The position numbers and the translations under genes were made by a program. From contig NZ_JAFIDA010000001.1 of the NCBI RefSeq assembly GCF_017834145.1, positions 2,480,001 to 2,544,000 on the forward strand: 64,000 nt of DNA, read 5' to 3'. The DNA comes from Leucobacter exalbidus. GTDB taxonomy: Bacteria; Actinomycetota; Actinomycetes; Actinomycetales; Microbacteriaceae. How positions within the stretch are numbered: position 1 is the stretch's first letter; each line of letters starts with the position of its first letter. Of this stretch, positions 60,350-64,000 are shown in pieces. The notes beneath the pieces are model-generated. The model was not told the origin of the DNA. It did not search any database and saw nothing but the letters and a program-made list of their open reading frames with translations.

Positions 60350-63193
60350 GTGGCTAACCCACGCGTACACGAGATCGCAGCTGAGATCGGTGTCGATAGC
60401 AAGGTCGTACTGGCCAAGCTCAAAGATATGGGCGAGTTCGTTAAGGCGTCCTCGTCAAGCGTTGCACCCCCGGTTGCACGCAAAGTAAAGGCCGCACTTG
60501 CGGCCGAGGGAGTCGGCTCAACGAGCGACGCCCCCGCAACTTCTAAGCCCGCTGCTGCCGCTGCAAAGCCCAGCACCGCGGCTAAGCCTGCTGCTGCACC
60601 CAAGCCCGGCACCGCGCCGAAGCCTGGGATGAAGCCCGGCCCCAAGCCCGCAGCTCGCGCTGAAGCACCCGTGGAGGCAGCACCTGCTGTTAAGCCCGCG
60701 GCTGTAAAGCCTGCTGCGGCAAAGCCCGCAGTTGCAAAGCCCGCGGCCGCCAAGCCTGCTGCTGAAGCCCCCAAGGCTGAGGCTCCTAAGGCAGATGCGC
60801 CGAAGGGCCCCAAGGCTGACGCGGTCAAGCCCGGCGCTGTTAAGCCCGGTGCCCCCGCTGCGAAGCCCGGCATGAAGCCTGGCCCCAAGCCTGGCGGACC
60901 CCGCCCCGGTAACAACCCGTTCGCGTCGAGCCAGGGCATGGGCATTCCCCGCCCGCCCCGTCAGAACAACAACAATGCGCCCGGTGGCGCACCCGGCGCA
61001 GGCCGTGGCCCCGGTGGCGGCGCAGGTCGTCCCAGCCCCGGTAACATCCCGCGTCCCGCTCCGCGCCCCCAGGGTGCAGGCGCAGGCGCTGGCGCAGGTC
61101 GTCCCGGTGGCGCTGGCCGCCCCGGTGGCGCAGGTCGCCCGGGTGGCGCAGGTCGTCCCGGCGGCGGACCCGGTGCAGGCACTGGTGCACCCGGCGGCTT
61201 CGGCGGACCCCGTCCCGGTGGCGGATTCGCCGGCCGTGGCCGTGGTGGTCGTGGCGCTGGTACCGCTGGTGCATTCGGCCGCGGTGGCTCCAAGAGCAAG
61301 GCACGCAAGTCGAAGCGGGCAAAGCGGGCAGAATTCGAGATGCGCGAGGCGCCGTCACTTGGCGGCGTAAGCGTACCTCGCGGCAACGGCACGACGCAGA
61401 TTCGTCTGCGCCGTGGCGCTTCGCTCTCGGATTTCGCTGAGAAGATTGGTACGAGCGCGTCGAACCTCATCACGGTTCTGTTCCACCTTGGTGAAATGGC
61501 TACCGCGACTGAGTCGCTCGACGAAGCAACGTTCACGATCCTCGGTGACGAGCTGGGTTACAAGATCCAGGTCGTTTCTCCCGAGGACGAAGATCGCGAA
61601 CTCCTCAGCGGCTTCGACATCGATATCGATGCCGAGCTCGAAGAAGAGGGCGATGACGTACTTCAGGCACGTCCCCCGGTTGTTACCGTCATGGGTCACG
61701 TTGACCACGGTAAGACCCGCCTGCTCGACGCGATCCGTAAGGCAAACGTCGGCGGCGGCGAAGCTGGTGGCATCACGCAGCACATCGGTGCGTACCAGGT
61801 TCACACCGAGCATGAGGGCATCGATCGCGCACTGACGTTCATCGATACTCCCGGTCACGAGGCGTTCACCGCCATGCGTGCCCGTGGTGCTCAGGTCACC
61901 GATATCGCCATCCTCGTTGTTGCAGCTGATGACGGCATCATGCCTCAGACGATTGAAGCGCTTAACCACGCTCAGTCGGCTGGCGTGCCGGTTGTCGTCG
62001 CGGTCAACAAGATCGATAAGGAAGGCGCGAACCCCGAGCGCGTTCGTCAGCAGCTCACCGAATTCGGTCTGTTGTCTGAAGAGTGGGGCGGCGACGTCAT
62101 GTTCCGCGACGTGTCGGCCAAGAACAACGTTGGTATTGCAGAGCTGCTTGACGCAGTGCTGCTCACCGCTGACGCTGGTCTCGACATGCGTGCCAACCCG
62201 AACAAGGACGCACGTGGTGTGGCCATTGAGGCGAAGCTCGATAAGGGCCGCGGCTCGGTTGCTACCGTGCTCATCCAGTCGGGTACGCTGCGCATCGGTG
62301 ACGCAATCGTTGCCGGTACCGCATACGGCCGCGTACGTGCGATGACCGATGAGAACGGCGATGCTGTTCTTGAGGCCACCCCGTCACGCCCCGTACAGGT
62401 ACAGGGTCTGTCGAGCGTTCCTCGCGCCGGCGACACCTTCCTCGTTACCGACGAAGACCGTACGGCTCGCCAGATCGCTGAGAAGCGTGAAGCAGCCCAG
62501 CGTAACGCTCTGCTGGCGAAGGCGCGCAAGCGCATCAGCCTGGAAGAGTTCACGCAGGCGCTTGAAGACGGCAAGGTTGAGTCGCTCAACCTCATCATCA
62601 AGGGTGACGTTTCGGGTGCTGTTGAGGCACTTGAAGAGTCGCTCATGAAGATCGAGGTCGACGACTCGGTGCAGCTGCGAATTCTGCACCGTGGCGTTGG
62701 TGCGATCACCGAGTCGGATGTGGATCTTGCCACGATCGACAACGCGATCGTCATCGGCTTCAACGTGCGCCCTGATGTTAAGGCCCGCGAGCGCGCAGCG
62801 CGCGAGGGTATTGACATCCGCTTCTACAACGTGATCTACAACGCACTCGACGACATTGAGGCATCGCTCACCGGCATGCTCAAGCCCGAGTACGAAGAGG
62901 TCCGTTCGGGCGTCGCCGAGATCCGCGAGGTATTCCGTTCCTCGAAGTTCGGCAACATCGCTGGTGTTATCGTGCGCAACGGTACGATCACGCGTAACGC
63001 TAAGGCTCGTGTTATCCGCGACGGTGTCGTGATTGCTGATGGCCTGGCCATCGAGTCGCTGCGCCGCTTCAAGGACGACGCCACCGAGGTCAAGACTGAC
63101 TTCGAGTGTGGTATCGGCCTCGGTAAGTTCAACGACATCCAGCCGGGTGACGAGATTGAAACGACCGAAATGGTGGAGAAGCCCCGCGCATAA
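60350..63193 (+). CDS. infB: Translation initiation factor IF-2
   Basis: GTPase that places initiator tRNA on the 30S subunit. 947 residues from GTG 60350 ([34 protein letters not shown]), which has GGAG upstream; GTG 60329 is rejected. Residues ~55-210 are Ala/Pro/Lys-rich, 215-320 Gly/Arg/Pro-rich, both low-complexity. The G domain starts near residue 445: [15 protein letters not shown] (G1), [11 protein letters not shown] (G3), NKIDKEGAN (G4); then the domains II-IV. The gene is followed by a terminator, so rbfA and truB are not in this transcript. Confidence 0.97.
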   Translation: MANPRVHEIAAEIGVDSKVVLAKLKDMGEFVKASSSSVAPPVARKVKAALAAEGVGSTSDAPATSKPAAAAAKPSTAAKPAAAPKPGTAPKPGMKPGPKPAARAEAPVEAAPAVKPAAVKPAAAKPAVAKPAAAKPAAEAPKAEAPKADAPKGPKADAVKPGAVKPGAPAAKPGMKPGPKPGGPRPGNNPFASSQGMGIPRPPRQNNNNAPGGAPGAGRGPGGGAGRPSPGNIPRPAPRPQGAGAGAGAGRPGGAGRPGGAGRPGGAGRPGGGPGAGTGAPGGFGGPRPGGGFAGRGRGGRGAGTAGAFGRGGSKSKARKSKRAKRAEFEMREAPSLGGVSVPRGNGTTQIRLRRGASLSDFAEKIGTSASNLITVLFHLGEMATATESLDEATFTILGDELGYKIQVVSPEDEDRELLSGFDIDIDAELEEEGDDVLQARPPVVTVMGHVDHGKTRLLDAIRKANVGGGEAGGITQHIGAYQVHTEHEGIDRALTFIDTPGHEAFTAMRARGAQVTDIAILVVAADDGIMPQTIEALNHAQSAGVPVVVAVNKIDKEGANPERVRQQLTEFGLLSEEWGGDVMFRDVSAKNNVGIAELLDAVLLTADAGLDMRANPNKDARGVAIEAKLDKGRGSVATVLIQSGTLRIGDAIVAGTAYGRVRAMTDENGDAVLEATPSRPVQVQGLSSVPRAGDTFLVTDEDRTARQIAEKREAAQRNALLAKARKRISLEEFTQALEDGKVESLNLIIKGDVSGAVEALEESLMKIEVDDSVQLRILHRGVGAITESDVDLATIDNAIVIGFNVRPDVKARERAAREGIDIRFYNVIYNALDDIEASLTGMLKPEYEEVRSGVAEIREVFRSSKFGNIAGVIVRNGTITRNAKARVIRDGVVIADGLAIESLRRFKDDATEVKTDFECGIGLGKFNDIQPGDEIETTEMVEKPRA
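61094..61165 (+). repeat. 18-bp tandem repeats in infB
   Basis: Four consecutive 18-bp units related to GCAGGTCGTCCCGGTGGC encode the hexapeptide AGRPGG four times within the Gly/Arg-rich N-terminal region of IF-2. Confidence 0.8.
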
Positions 63194-63226
63194 TCGCGTA
63201 GGGTGCGCCGCAAAGCGCCACTAACT

Positions 63227-63268
63227 ACGAATGGCCGGCCAGTTCTGATGAACTGGCCGGCCATTCGT
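63227..63268 (+). terminator. infB terminator
   Basis: Perfect 19-bp stem ACGAATGGCCGGCCAGTTC (63227-63245), loop TGAT, right arm 63250-63268. No long T-run follows. Confidence 0.85.
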
Positions 63269-63390
63269 GTATCTAGACGGAACCGCATCCGTCGTGGGGC
63301 CCTGCAGCGCCTGGTATCTGGTGACTGGATGCTGCTGCAGCCTGTCCTCGTATGCAGAAGCGACCTGCGTACAAGACCGCCTAAAACGTA

Positions 63391-63424
63391 CTGAGCCCCA
63401 GCCCGCGAATGGGCTGGGGCTCAG
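63391..63424 (-). terminator. Terminator of the DUF805 gene
   Basis: 14-bp stem CTGAGCCCCAGCCC (63391-63404), loop GCGAAT, right arm 63411-63424; TTTTA-like sequence on the minus-strand side (AAAACGTA at 63383-63390). The 63269-63390 stretch holds no gene. Confidence 0.85.
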
Positions 63425-63436
63425 AAAGCGCCGGGG

Positions 63437-64000
63437 TTAGACGTCGAAGCGACGACCCTCGGGCTTTGACGGCAGGATCGTGAATACGAGAACCACGATG
63501 CTGCCGATAGAGGTGAGGCTCAGGAGGTAGAACGGGCCAGCAAAGTTGGCGTCGTGCAATCGGCGCCAAGCCGCACTGATGGTGGGGAGCAGCGTGCCGA
63601 GCCCGATCACGAGCATCAAAATTCCGCCTACGATCATGAGCAAGACGCCCATGCCGGTGGCGGCATCTGAACCGTCGGAGTCATATGAGTCGTACGAGCC
63701 TGAAACGGTTCCCGCGGCGACTATGACCACGCTGATAACGTACAGTGCCATCGGGACCAGCATGATCAAGAACAAGAAGAGCTGTGCCCACCAGTACTCG
63801 CTGCGTGACGCGCGACCTTTGAAATTCACGTAGTTCTTAAAGAAACGGCGAATTGCCTGACTAAACGTCGCGCCATACAGCGGGCGAGTGAGGTCATCGG
63901 CGTCTGCAGCACCGTTGAACGGCTCACCAACACCGGGTTCGCCGTACACGACGGGAGCCTGCTGGTACTGAGGTGCCTGCTGGTACTGGGGCGGCTGCTG
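63437..64000 (-). CDS. DUF805 membrane protein (5' end outside window)
   Basis: At least 187 codons; the frame is open to the right edge. The outermost residues are a Gln/Pro/Tyr repeat (QYQQAP units). The DUF805 domain begins FFKNYVNFKGRASRSEYWWAQLF, with three helices (LFLFLIMLVPMALYVISVVIVA, MGVLLMIVGGILMLVIGLGTLLP, GPFYLLSLTSIGSIVVLVFTIL) and the hallmark RRLHDANFAGPFYLL; a Ser/Asp/Tyr-rich loop lies between helices 1 and 2. The GTG at 63949 could start a shorter protein, but the repeat in frame argues for an upstream start. Function of DUF805 proteins is unknown. Confidence 0.85.
   Translation of the reverse strand, partial: QQPPQYQQAPQYQQAPVVYGEPGVGEPFNGAADADDLTRPLYGATFSQAIRRFFKNYVNFKGRASRSEYWWAQLFLFLIMLVPMALYVISVVIVAAGTVSGSYDSYDSDGSDAATGMGVLLMIVGGILMLVIGLGTLLPTISAAWRRLHDANFAGPFYLLSLTSIGSIVVLVFTILPSKPEGRRFDV

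Noticed and set aside
61094-61165. Regular short repeats resembling a CRISPR array
   Set aside because: They are contiguous 18-bp codon repeats inside infB, with no spacers and no cas genes.
1-64000. tRNA, rRNA, insertion sequences, phage genes
   Set aside because: No tRNA clover-leaf, rRNA segment, transposase, integrase or terminal inverted repeat pair with target duplication could be recognised by reading; a covariance-model search would be needed to exclude small RNAs.

Overview
The window is high-GC chromosomal DNA from an actinobacterium, most likely a member of the Microbacteriaceae close to Leucobacter (the genus is an inference from gene content and order, not a database match). Evidence for the phylum is the tad/DUF4244 locus beside topA, carD-ispD-ispF and cysS-rlmB, PdtaS, SenX3/RegX3/PhoU, the coproporphyrin branch of heme synthesis with HemQ/ChdC, and many leaderless genes whose start codon follows a TANNNT box by 6-7 nt. 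No rRNA, tRNA, CRISPR, insertion sequence or phage gene was recognised.

Layout. 1-294 is the 5' end of acs. 499-4426 is a small tad-type pilus/secretion locus ending in an unusual TadE-like/M23 peptidase fusion. topA and tmk follow (4566-8038). Purine genes are scattered through the left half: purL (8391-10724), purS-purQ and purC (23339-25365), purD (26794-28047), purF and purM (29670-32344). 13994-22993 is a nearly complete heme operon, hemE-hemG/Y-hemQ-hemH-hemC-hemD-hemB-hemL, with hemA divergent from hemE. The two start codons are only 26 bp apart and each sits inside a copy of the palindrome TTCATCWGATGAA. Two tatA paralogues lie at 29018-29568. 32476-38669 holds a maltokinase-cap-like gene, ispF, ispD, carD, a lipoprotein and the phosphate regulators regX3-senX3/phoU with a candidate PHO box. 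cysS-rlmB, an Rv3235-family gene and pdtaS complete the housekeeping part.

43863-53481 is an accessory sulfur/amino-acid cluster: two related solute-binding lipoproteins, two luciferase-like FMN monooxygenases, a GNAT acetyltransferase fused to an ABC permease, the ATPase, and a 722-residue FAD/NAD(P)-binding protein. Its gene content resembles the Bacillus subtilis ytmI (snaA-tcyJKLMN-cmo) operon for S-modified cysteine uptake and breakdown.

proS (53478-55277) and nusA-ylxR-infB (58933-63193) flank a four-gene insert (55568-58846): a WXG100-like protein, a small helical protein, a 615-residue protein with a helical N-terminus and a C-terminal DUF1023 alpha/beta-hydrolase (GHSYG), and a lipoprotein. 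This has the form of a type VII secretion lipase effector with partner and immunity genes, and is the best candidate here for an undescribed system. rimP, usually found just upstream of nusA, is not seen. The window ends in a DUF805 membrane protein that runs off the right edge.
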